This document shows, piece by piece, positions 1-7,285 of a stretch of 64,000 nucleotides of DNA. The stretch spans positions 1 to 64,000 of the forward strand of contig NZ_ANAH02000002.1 in the NCBI RefSeq assembly GCF_000335475.2. Reading direction: 5' to 3'. The notes beneath the pieces were generated by a model. That model worked only from the letters and a program-made list of their open reading frames with translations, made no database searches and was not told the DNA's origin. The position numbers and the translations under genes are program-made. Each line of letters starts with the position of its first letter. The stretch's first letter is position 1. The stretch comes from Cystobacter fuscus DSM 2262 (lineage in GTDB: Bacteria; Myxococcota; Myxococcia; Myxococcales; Myxococcaceae).

Positions 1-81
1 GGCAACTGCCCCGGTCTACCCGACAGGTACGACTCGGGGAGCGTGAGGTAGCGCCACCTCCTCTGCGGACACCCTCTCGGG

Positions 82-105
82 GGCCTCCTCGCGCAAGAGG
101 AGGCC
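82..105 (-). terminator. GC-rich hairpin after the astacin gene
   Basis: A perfect 9-bp inverted repeat (GGCCTCCTC at 82-90, GAGGAGGCC at 97-105, loop gcgcaa) lies about 20 nt past the stop of the leftward protease gene. There is no T-tract, so it is a candidate transcription-ending or 3'-protecting hairpin rather than a canonical intrinsic terminator. Confidence 0.4.
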
Positions 106-124
106 GGACGCACGGTGGCGCGAA

Positions 125-1021
125 CTACGGGTAGAGCTTGCCGATAACGCTCACGTCCGTGGTGCTCAACGCCTTGCGCTGCCCGATGGACTGACCGCCC
201 AGCGTCTGGATGGTGGGCTGGCCATTCTTGGAGAAGGCCGTGGCGCCGTAGTGCATGATGGAGCCGTAGTCGTAGGCGATCAGATCATCCGCGTCGGTGA
301 TGTGCTGATCGAAGTTGTGCTCCTTGCCCGCCTCGATGTTCTCCCAGCGGATGATGACCTTGGCGTCCCGATCCTCACGGCTCTGCTCGTGCCACAGGCC
401 GAGGGCGTGACCGATCTCGTGGATGGTGCTGCCCGTGTTGCACCCGGAGGCGAGGTTGACGAACTGCTGTCCTCCGCGCATGCCCACCGAGGAGCTGCAG
501 CCGGTGCTGGGCCGGAAGGTGATGTAGTTGGGGTAGGTCGCGGCGTTGCTGGCGGTGCGCAGCACGAAGCGCACGCGCGTCTTCTGCTGCCAGTGCGCGA
601 TGGCGTCCGTCACCCGGTTCTGGCTGGGAAGGGTCGAGTCCACCGTGTACGGCACCAGGGCGTTGGTCCACCGGTATCTGGTGTTGGTGATGGCCACACC
701 CTGACTGGAGCGCAGGTCCCCGGCGCGCGACTCCACCTCGCGGGTGAAGGCCTGGACCTCCTGCTCGGAACCCAGGAGCATGTCTCCCTCGAGCACGGCC
801 TGCCCATCCACCACCGCGTAGGACACCTGGACCGGCCGGCCCAGGGCGCTCGCGGTGTAGCCCTTGCGCACGGGGGCGTTGGCGGGGACCCAGCGGGTCT
901 CGAGCTCCGCCCCCATCTCCGCGGCCTCCGCTTCGCCCTCGGTCACCTCGGCGCCACAGCCCCCGAGCATCAGGGAAGAGCCCATCACCAGTCCAATCAC
1001 CGTCTTCGCCATCGTTCGCAT
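125..1021 (-). CDS. Astacin-family (M12A) zinc metalloprotease, lipoprotein
   Basis: 298 aa. The N-terminus is a lipoprotein signal (hydrophobic run, then LGGC with Cys22), so the enzyme is probably anchored in the envelope and may be released. The catalytic domain (about 115-298) has the astacin zinc site HEIGHALGLWHEQSREDRD with His201, His205, His211 and catalytic Glu202, and the Met-turn SIMHY (254-258) whose Tyr is the fifth ligand in astacins. Residues 30-110 form a pro-like segment. Astacins cleave peptide bonds in secreted or matrix proteins; a degradative role fits a predator, but the substrate is unknown. A second ATG at 1012 is possible; 1021 is kept because it gives the fuller signal peptide. 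Monocistronic, with an AT-rich stretch upstream (about 1035-1050) that could hold the promoter. Confidence 0.93.
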   Translation of the reverse strand: MRTMAKTVIGLVMGSSLMLGGCGAEVTEGEAEAAEMGAELETRWVPANAPVRKGYTASALGRPVQVSYAVVDGQAVLEGDMLLGSEQEVQAFTREVESRAGDLRSSQGVAITNTRYRWTNALVPYTVDSTLPSQNRVTDAIAHWQQKTRVRFVLRTASNAATYPNYITFRPSTGCSSSVGMRGGQQFVNLASGCNTGSTIHEIGHALGLWHEQSREDRDAKVIIRWENIEAGKEHNFDQHITDADDLIAYDYGSIMHYGATAFSKNGQPTIQTLGGQSIGQRKALSTTDVSVIGKLYP

Positions 1022-1100
1022 GCGATCATCCCGCTTAATTAGGAATTCGAGTAATACGCCCGAACCATGACAAGATGGCGTTCAAAGCTCAAGCGCTTAC

Positions 1101-1364
1101 TTTCCCGGGGATGCGCTGCTGGCGCTGTGGCCCGCGCGAGAGGGAGCGGTGGCGCTCGCGGAGGCCGTGCGGGGCGCGGCGCGGTGTGGCCTCGCGCTCC
1201 AGCGGGTGATGCGCGAGCCTCTCATGAGGCAGTTCTTCCTGCGGCTGGATGGGCTGCCGGAAGAGGCCTCGGACGAGCTACTGCCGCGGCTGTCGGACGC
1301 CGTGCGCGCGATGCAGGAGGCCGGCCGCTGTTGGGTCACCTGGCCCCGAGCATCGACCTCATAG
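1101..1364 (+). pseudogene. Remnant of a class III nucleotide cyclase/ATPase protein (copy 1)
   Basis: One reading frame carries FPGDALLALWP, then LAEAVRGAARCGLALQ, then FLRLDGLPEEASDELLPRL and DAVRAMQEA, and ends at a stop at 1364. The first block matches the first cyclase domain (FxGDALL) of myxobacterial proteins with an N-terminal cyclase pair and a C-terminal AAA/TPR part. The second block normally starts the second cyclase domain. They are joined here without the intervening segment, no start codon or RBS is present, and everything downstream is missing. Positions 1237-1323 are almost identical to 3297-3383. This is a broken gene with an internal deletion. Confidence 0.6.
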
Positions 1365-1467
1365 AGCCGCACCCGACGGTGGCCTCGATACGGGTGCCAA
1401 ACTGCGCCCGCGAGCACCTGGAGCCCCCTCTCGACGCGCCAACACGGCAACGCGCCGCCGTCCGGGC

Positions 1468-2712
1468 TCAATGCACCAGGGAGACAACCTGGCAGAGGGA
1501 CACCCGCACGTTCTCCAGCGAGCCCACGGCGATGTACGCCCGGTAGTTGTAGCTGCCCGGCGGTGTCGAGCCGCGACGGAAGACGACGTTCCACTTGTGG
1601 GTCGCATTGGCCGGTCTGCCGCTGTCGGGGAAGGCGAAGCGCCCGTAGCCGGAGCCGGACAGCCCGGACTGTGGCAGGTCCGGCGACCAGGCCCCCATCG
1701 CCGCCGCCCCGTCCGGCGTCGACAGCACCACCGGCAGTCCCTGCTCTCCAGGTCCCGCGGACAGGGGCGCGAGCTGACAGGTGCTCGGGTTGAAGGTGTA
1801 AAAGGCGGAGAACTCCCCGCCCAGGTAGCCGGTGGGCGCTTCGACCACCATCGAGCCGAGCGTCTCGGGAACGGTGACCAGGGTGAGGAACTCGATGACG
1901 TGGCTCAGGCCGCCGTAGCCCACCGTTACCTGCTTGTTGAGGGTGTAGTTGGAGAGCGCGGTGGTGTTACGGGCGCCGCCGCAGGGCCCCGCGCCTGATT
2001 CCTGTCCGGGCAGCAGCCAGAAGGCGGCCTTGGACTGCGTCCTATACACGTTGCCCGAGGCGCTGGCGCCCTGGAGCTGGCTGGTGGAGGTAGCATTCAG
2101 CCCGTCGTACTCCCCGCCCGCCTCGGTGGGGTTGTAGCACTCGCCCCAACCGTTGCCGGAGAGCGCCATCTGGAGCTGGCGGCCGTGGTCCCACGAGCTG
2201 ATGAACTCGCGGCCGCCCCAGTAGAGGCTGTCCACCGCGCCCGCCACTCGGTTGGAGCCGCCCACGGCGATGATGTCGTTCTTCACCGTGTACCGGCCGT
2301 CATAGGCCCCCACGGACACGCCCACCCGCCCTTCCGACCGTCCATTGTTCAGGTAGTGCTGCAGCGCCGCGCTACAGTCACCGCCCAAGGCGCTCTTCAG
2401 GTCCGGGTAGAGATCCAGGTACTGCCGGGTGTGGAAGAGCGGGTGGGCGCGGCGGCACTCACTGATGCCGGAGCTCTGCCAGTGGTTGCGCGCCCCCTGC
2501 TCGGTGACGATCCCCGCCTGCAGCAGGTCGGCATGGGCGTTGAGATAGAAACGCCAGTTGAAGACGTCGGAGGCGAAGATGTCTCCGGTGATGGCATGCG
2601 TCCTGGTCACCGGCCCGGTCTCTTCCCGCGCGCCGCCCGGCATCTCGCCACAACCCAAGGCCATGAAACTCAGCACCACCATTCCCAAGCCCAGCCCTGA
2701 TTTCTTCCACAT
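1468..2712 (-). CDS. Secreted lipoprotein with Y-P-D-L/EGR-type repeats, function unknown
   Basis: 414 aa from the ATG at 2712, chosen because AACGAGGAAG lies just upstream and a lipoprotein signal follows at once (MALGC, Cys about 20); a longer frame to 2889 lacks these. Residues about 45-125 hold two copies of a short motif (FYLNAHADLLQAG then NHWQSSGISE; YLDLYPDLKSA then HYLNNGRSEGR), as seen in many secreted bacterial proteins. The rest (about 130-414) is rich in Gly, Ser, Tyr and Trp and suggests a beta-sheet extracellular domain, with a W-G-G-R-E-F segment and paired cysteines. No catalytic motif was recognised. It lies between the two cyclase remnants. Confidence 0.85.
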   Translation of the reverse strand: MWKKSGLGLGMVVLSFMALGCGEMPGGAREETGPVTRTHAITGDIFASDVFNWRFYLNAHADLLQAGIVTEQGARNHWQSSGISECRRAHPLFHTRQYLDLYPDLKSALGGDCSAALQHYLNNGRSEGRVGVSVGAYDGRYTVKNDIIAVGGSNRVAGAVDSLYWGGREFISSWDHGRQLQMALSGNGWGECYNPTEAGGEYDGLNATSTSQLQGASASGNVYRTQSKAAFWLLPGQESGAGPCGGARNTTALSNYTLNKQVTVGYGGLSHVIEFLTLVTVPETLGSMVVEAPTGYLGGEFSAFYTFNPSTCQLAPLSAGPGEQGLPVVLSTPDGAAAMGAWSPDLPQSGLSGSGYGRFAFPDSGRPANATHKWNVVFRRGSTPPGSYNYRAYIAVGSLENVRVSLCQVVSLVH

Positions 2713-3289
2713 AGCGGTATCTTCCTCGTTCAAGGATTCCACCTTGAATCCAATGTGCCAGAATACTGGAATTCGTGATGAGCTGGCTAGAACAGTTTCC
2801 GTACAGCCACCGGTTGCTGGCCGGCACGAGAGATGTCGGGCGGAATGCGCTCGCCGGCTCTCTGGAGTCGAGTGTGGCCTGGATGGCACGCACGAACGTT
2901 CGCTGCGTTCCGAAATGTCGGCCGCTCCCGGGCGGACCGCCGGTCACGCTCCTCTGGGGACGTCGAAGTAGTTTAGGACCCAAGAAAGACTGTGACATGA
3001 GCCCTCCATCGTCTTCGCCGCAGCGCGCAGCATGCCTCTCAACAGGCGAAGGCAGGTGTCAACGAACTCATTCCTGACACCTCGCGCTCTCTGGCTCGCC
3101 CCTATGAGGCCGTCTGATACCCTGACAAGCCAAGCTGGCCTGATCACAACGCAGAGCACGGCGCTGACGAATTCCATCGTCAGTGCATGTGATTCCCTCG
3201 ACGGCGCGACGGATTCGGTTCCCGCCGCCTCCAATGGCACTGTGCAGGTTCCACAACCGGATGGCGACAGCATCAGGACGTCGGTCTTC
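2713..3289 (+). other. Intergenic stretch without a supported gene
   Basis: About 580 bp. The right-hand part contains the short palindromic repeat at 3054-3082. Open frames exist on both strands but show no signal peptide, domain or plausible RBS. The end near 3290 is where recognisable cyclase sequence begins. It probably carries the promoter of the leftward lipoprotein gene and debris of the decayed cyclase gene. Confidence 0.5.
3054..3082. repeat. Short palindromic repeat, AGGTGTCA / TGACACCT ends
   Basis: Perfect 8-bp inverted repeat, AGGTGTCA at 3054-3061 and TGACACCT at 3075-3082, separated by 13 nt. The unit closely matches another copy at 57309-57333 (same TGTCAA, GAACTC and GACACCT blocks), so it belongs to a dispersed family within this genome. 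Confidence 0.55.
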
Positions 3290-3589
3290 ATGCCGCTCCT
3301 GCGGCTGGACGGGCTGCCGGAAGAGGCCTCGGACGAACTGCTGCCGCGGCTGTCGGACGCCGTGCGCGCGATGCAGGAGGCCGTCTATGGCTTGGGCGGC
3401 AGCGTCAACCAGCTCCTGGTGGACGACAAGGGCCTGGTGCTGGTGGCGGCGTTCGGGCTGCCCACGTGCGCGCACGAGGATGACGCGGCCCGGGCGGTGA
3501 AGGTGGCGCTCCAGGCGCTCGCGACGCTGCGAGCGCAGGGGCTGAGCTCATCCATTGGCATCGCCACCGGTCGGGTGTGCTGCCACTGA
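3290..3589 (+). pseudogene. Remnant of a class III nucleotide cyclase/ATPase protein (copy 2)
   Basis: About 99 codons read as the second cyclase domain of a two-cyclase/ATPase protein: LRLDGLPEEASDELLPRL, DAVRAMQEAVYGLGGS, VNQLLVDDKGLVLVAAFGLP, AHEDDAARAVKVAL, SSIGIATGRVCCH, then a stop. The family continues after GRVFCG into the rest of the cyclase and a large ATPase/TPR part, all absent. The first 87 bp repeat the segment at 1237-1323. The break point sits 9 bp before the inverted repeat at 3598 that flanks the porin gene, which suggests disruption by an insertion followed by loss. Confidence 0.65.
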
Positions 3590-3597
3590 AGCCAGAC

Positions 3598-3616
3598 CCG
3601 GTGAGTGTCAACGGAG
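3598..3616. repeat. Left arm of a 19-bp inverted repeat flanking the porin gene
   Basis: CCGGTGAGTGTCAACGGAG. The reverse complement of 5496-5514 matches it at 18 of 19 positions. The pair brackets only the porin gene. Confidence 0.55.
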
Positions 3617-3691
3617 CACCCCATCGGAGACACGCACGAAGGCTAGGTGAGCGAGTGCTATGGTGCCGACCCTGCTTGAGGAGGGGTGTTC

Positions 3692-5458
3692 TTGAACGTG
3701 AAGACGTTTGGAGTGGTAGTCGGGGCGGCATGCGCGCTGGGTCTGGGCCTCGCTGGCGAGGCCTGGGCGGGCCCGGGCACGGTGGTCATCCCCACGGCGC
3801 CGGAGCTGGGTCTGTCGGTGCGCCTCGGTGGACAGGTGCGGATGATCCCGACGCTCGAAAGCAACTGGGACCTTGGCCTGTCCGAGCGGACGCCCATCCG
3901 CGGGATGGGGAGCCACGTGAACGAGGCGGGCATCATCGGCCACGACTACGTGCGGACGGAGGATCGCCTCTACTTCAACGTGAGCAAGGGCGATGACTGG
4001 GACTTCTTCATGGCGCTCGAGTTCGACAGCGTCCTGAACCAGCGGAGGACCGACCGCATCTCCAACCAGGAGAAGGGACTGTTCGATGACTTCGGCGTGG
4101 AGCGGTTGCAGGCCAGCGTGAAGCTGCCGTGGATCTCCTCCCGGCTCCATGCCGGGTGGGACACGGGGCCCTCGGCGGACATGGACGGAGGCGGGTTGCT
4201 CTACGTGGATGACGACCCGGGCCTCTGGCTGACGGGCAAGGCCGGCCCGCTGGCATGGAAGGCCGCGTACGTCCTCAAGAACGAGTCGCAGTTCGTCTAC
4301 GCGGATCGCACCACGAGCGTTCCGGGGGCCTGTCCTCCCGTCATCAACGTGCCGCCGGGCGGCGGAAGCGTCCCCACCGGCTGCGCGCAGTTGCTGCCCA
4401 TCGGGGCCTTCGATCGCAACTTCGGCGAGCGGCGCATCGGGGTCGGGCGGCTCGACTACACCCCGGTGGAGGGGCTGACCCTCTCGGGTCTCTACGCGGT
4501 GAACCACGCGCGCGTGCGCGGCCAGCCCCCCGCCACGGGAATCAACGCCCTCACCTCCGTCACCCACTACCCGGGCCTGTTGATCACCGGCAACCTGGGG
4601 GGGTTCAAGCCCATCCTGGAAGTGGCCGGGAGCTATGGCTCGGTGCGTTATCCGGGCACGGCGACAGACATCCCGGACTATCTCGGCAAGCCGATCAACG
4701 GCCGCACCTTCCGGGTCCAGTCGTTCGGGGCCTTCGCGGACCTGGCCTACGATGCGAGCGCGGCGGTCGGCTTCAAGCTCGAGCCCCACGTGGGCGCCTA
4801 TTACCTGAAGGGCGATAGCAACCCCGGGGACGACATCCTCGGAGGCTATACGCCGGTGGTGGGGATGCCCCGGTTCACGCAGCGGTTCGGGGGGGAGAGC
4901 ATGATCGTCGCCGACGGCAACATCGCCTATGGCAGCACGCTCTACAGCGCCTTTCCCGAGTTGTGGGGCAATCAGAGCAACCTGATGAGCAACGGGGCGG
5001 GTCTCTTCAGCAACGGCCGCTCGGACTCGCCCGGCCTGACGATGATCGGCGGGGGGGTGGACACCGAGCCCCTGAAGGGCACGCTGCGGTTCCGGACCAA
5101 TGCCTATGCGCTCATCTACAACGAGCGTTTCCTGGTCGGCGCGCTCTCCGAGCCCAACAATGCCTCCTCCGTGGGCCTGACCGCCCGGGACTTCGGCATC
5201 AAGCGGCTGGTGGACGAGCGCCTCTTCGGCGTGGAGTGGGACAACGAGCTGACCTACATGTTCAACAGCGCGGTCTCGGCCAAACTCCAGTTCTCGTTCC
5301 TGTTCACGGGAGCGGCGGCCGAGCAGATCGCGGGTGCGCTCTCCGACCAGGGGAGTGGGGAGGCGGTGGAAGTCGCTGGCGTCTCGTTCGAGCGCGCGCG
5401 GCGGAGCGAGGCGGATTCGATGCGTCGAATCGCTGTCGAGTTGCTCTGGAACTTCTGA
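3692..5458 (+). CDS. Outer-membrane beta-barrel porin-like protein
   Basis: 588 aa from the TTG at 3692. AGGAGG at 3679-3684 is 7 nt away and suits this start better than the GTG at 3686, which overlaps it; GTG 3698 is another option. A signal peptide (about 1-24) ends AWA before GPG. The mature chain alternates polar and hydrophobic residues and is rich in Gly and aromatics, with repeated short strands (LYFNVSKGDDWDFFMALEF, VGRLDYTPVEGLTLSGLYAV) and a C-terminal Phe (IAVELLWNF) as in proteins inserted by the BAM machinery. The size fits a large porin or DUF1302-like barrel; the substrate is not evident. The gene stands alone between the arms of a 19-bp inverted repeat. Confidence 0.85.
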   Translation: MNVKTFGVVVGAACALGLGLAGEAWAGPGTVVIPTAPELGLSVRLGGQVRMIPTLESNWDLGLSERTPIRGMGSHVNEAGIIGHDYVRTEDRLYFNVSKGDDWDFFMALEFDSVLNQRRTDRISNQEKGLFDDFGVERLQASVKLPWISSRLHAGWDTGPSADMDGGGLLYVDDDPGLWLTGKAGPLAWKAAYVLKNESQFVYADRTTSVPGACPPVINVPPGGGSVPTGCAQLLPIGAFDRNFGERRIGVGRLDYTPVEGLTLSGLYAVNHARVRGQPPATGINALTSVTHYPGLLITGNLGGFKPILEVAGSYGSVRYPGTATDIPDYLGKPINGRTFRVQSFGAFADLAYDASAAVGFKLEPHVGAYYLKGDSNPGDDILGGYTPVVGMPRFTQRFGGESMIVADGNIAYGSTLYSAFPELWGNQSNLMSNGAGLFSNGRSDSPGLTMIGGGVDTEPLKGTLRFRTNAYALIYNERFLVGALSEPNNASSVGLTARDFGIKRLVDERLFGVEWDNELTYMFNSAVSAKLQFSFLFTGAAAEQIAGALSDQGSGEAVEVAGVSFERARRSEADSMRRIAVELLWNF

Positions 5459-5495
5459 GGTGCCCGGCGTGGGGGCCCCCTGTGTCAGGCGACAA

Positions 5496-5514
5496 CTCCG
5501 TTGACGCTCACCGG
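5496..5514. repeat. Right arm of the 19-bp inverted repeat flanking the porin gene
   Basis: CTCCGTTGACGCTCACCGG, the inverse of 3598-3616 with one mismatch. It begins 37 bp after the porin stop and ends 39 bp before the next gene. Confidence 0.55.
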
Positions 5515-5553
5515 TGTAGAGTCCGTGGTCATCGAACATGCAAGGAGTGCATC

Positions 5554-5979
5554 GTGGCCGCCAAAGCCCCCCGTACGAAGCCCGCGAAGCGCGGCGCGTC
5601 CGCGCCTGAGTCCGTCGAGGACTTTCTCGCGGCGCTCGAGCACCCGTTCAAACGGGAGATCCTCACCCTCCGGCAGCTCATCCTCGGGGCCGATCCTCGT
5701 ATTTCCGAGGGCATCAAGTGGAACGCGCCGAGCTTCCGGACGGAGGAGTACTTCGCGACCTTTCATCTTCGAGCCAAGGAAGGTGTGCAGGTCATCCTGC
5801 ACCTGGGCGCGAAGAAGCGGAACGACCTGGCCTCGGGCATCGACATCCCCGACCCGGAGTCGTTGCTGGAGTGGCTGGCCACGGACCGGGCGTCGGTGCG
5901 GTTTCGTGACATGAAAGACATTGACGCGAAGGGGGCCGCCTTCGCGTCTGTCATAAGACAGTGGATCCAGTGGGTATAA
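5554..5979 (+). CDS. DUF1801 domain protein
   Basis: 141 aa. The GTG at 5554 is chosen because AAGGAG (5542-5547) is 6 nt upstream; the frame is open much further upstream, but that part is the shadow of the porin. After a basic Lys/Ala-rich N-terminus (about 1-22), the DUF1801 domain follows (EDFLAALEHPFKREILTLRQ, ISEGIKWNAPSFRTEEYFATF, VQVILHLGAKKR, FRDMKDI, RQWIQWV). The family has an SCP-like alpha/beta fold and no agreed biochemical role. A second DUF1801 protein of a different subgroup is at 46394-46927. Confidence 0.9.
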   Translation: MAAKAPRTKPAKRGASAPESVEDFLAALEHPFKREILTLRQLILGADPRISEGIKWNAPSFRTEEYFATFHLRAKEGVQVILHLGAKKRNDLASGIDIPDPESLLEWLATDRASVRFRDMKDIDAKGAAFASVIRQWIQWV

Positions 5980-6107
5980 GCCCCTGGCGCTCGATGGGGC
6001 TGGCCCGGCGCGGATTCACTTGATTTCACCTGGCTCCCTCGACAAGAGGACGCGCTCACGGCGGTTGCCGCGAAGCGTCTTCCAATAAACAAGAGGAGAA
6101 GATCCAG

Positions 6108-7250
6108 ATGAACACCCAGAATCAGGAACAGGGGCTCCAGCTTCGCTCGCGGGTGAGCTCCCAGGGCGAACTGGAGTTGTCGCTGGCGAGGGTCGCGATA
6201 CCGGAACCCGCTCCGGACGAAGTCGTCATCCGCGTCGAGGCCTCGCCCATCAATCCCTCGGACCTGGGCCTGCTGCTGGGTCCGGCCGACCTGTCCACGG
6301 CCCGGGCCGGAGGAACGGCGGAAAGCCCCGTGGTCACGGCGACCATCCCGCAGCAGACGCTGAAGGCCCTGGCGTCGCGACTGGACAAGGCCCTGCCCGT
6401 GGGCAACGAGGGGGCCGGCGTGGTGATCAAGGCGGGCGCCAATGTGCGGGAGCTACTCGGCAAGACCGTGGCCGCGCTGGGCGGCGGCATGTACTCCCAG
6501 TTCCGGGTCCTCAAGGCGGCCCACTGCCTGGTCCTGCCGCAGGACGCGACCCCGGCCGACGGCGCTTCCTGCTTCGTCAACCCGCTGACGGCGCTGGGAA
6601 TGGTCGAGACCATGCGCCGTGAGGGCCACAAGGCGCTGGTGCACACGGCCGCCGCCTCCAACCTCGGGCAGATGCTGAACAAGATCTGCCTCAAGGACGG
6701 CATCGGGCTGGTGAACATCGTCCGGAGCCCGGAGCAGGTGGCGATCCTGCGCGACCTCGGCGCGGCCCATGTGTATGACAGCACCTCGTCCACGTTCACC
6801 GAGGAGCTGACCCAGGCCCTGGTGGAGACCGGCGCCACGCTCGCGTTCGACGCCATCGGTGGAGGGTCGCTCGCCGCGCAGATCCTGACCTGCATGGAAG
6901 CCGCGGCCAACCGCACCGCCACCACCTACAGCCCCTACGGCTCACAGGTCCACAAGCAGGTCTACATCTACGGCAAGCTCGATACGCGCCCGATAGAGCT
7001 CGCGGGCAGCTTTGGCATGGCCTGGGGCGTGGGCGGCTGGCTGCTGATGCCGTTCCTGGAGAAGATCGGACCCCAGGCCGCGCAAAAGCTGCGGGACCGG
7101 GTGGCCGCCGAGCTGAAGACCACCTTCGCCAGTCATTACGTCGCGGAACTCTCGCTGGCGGAGGCGCTGCGGCTCGACGTGATCGCCGTCTACAGCAAGC
7201 GCTCCACCGGCAAGAAGTACCTGATCAATCCCAACAAGGGCCTGCGTTAG
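6108..7250 (+). CDS. MDR-family (zinc-type/quinone) oxidoreductase
   Basis: 380 aa. GAGGAGA lies about 9 nt upstream of the ATG. The N-terminal GroES-like domain reads PAPDEVVIRVEASPINPSDL and GNEGAGVVIKAG; the Rossmann part follows (ALVHTAAASNLGQMLNKICL, VNIVRSPEQVAILRDLGAAHVYDS), ending with GKKYLINPNKG. The zinc-binding Cys/His set of classical alcohol dehydrogenases is not obvious, so a quinone-oxidoreductase-like or enoyl-reductase-like NAD(P)H enzyme is more likely than a zinc alcohol dehydrogenase. No operon partner; the next gene is convergent. Confidence 0.88.
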   Translation: MNTQNQEQGLQLRSRVSSQGELELSLARVAIPEPAPDEVVIRVEASPINPSDLGLLLGPADLSTARAGGTAESPVVTATIPQQTLKALASRLDKALPVGNEGAGVVIKAGANVRELLGKTVAALGGGMYSQFRVLKAAHCLVLPQDATPADGASCFVNPLTALGMVETMRREGHKALVHTAAASNLGQMLNKICLKDGIGLVNIVRSPEQVAILRDLGAAHVYDSTSSTFTEELTQALVETGATLAFDAIGGGSLAAQILTCMEAAANRTATTYSPYGSQVHKQVYIYGKLDTRPIELAGSFGMAWGVGGWLLMPFLEKIGPQAAQKLRDRVAAELKTTFASHYVAELSLAEALRLDVIAVYSKRSTGKKYLINPNKGLR

Positions 7251-7285
7251 GCCTCTGGAGCTCGCCCGTCCGGAGGAAGGGAGGC

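Noticed and set aside
2944-3291. 115-codon frame on the - strand upstream of the cyclase fragment
   Set aside because: Crosses the palindromic repeat, lacks an RBS and shows no domain.
3608-5539. Long open frame on the - strand across the porin gene
   Set aside because: The + strand gene has a signal peptide, beta-barrel pattern and RBS; the opposite frame is a high-GC shadow with no domain.
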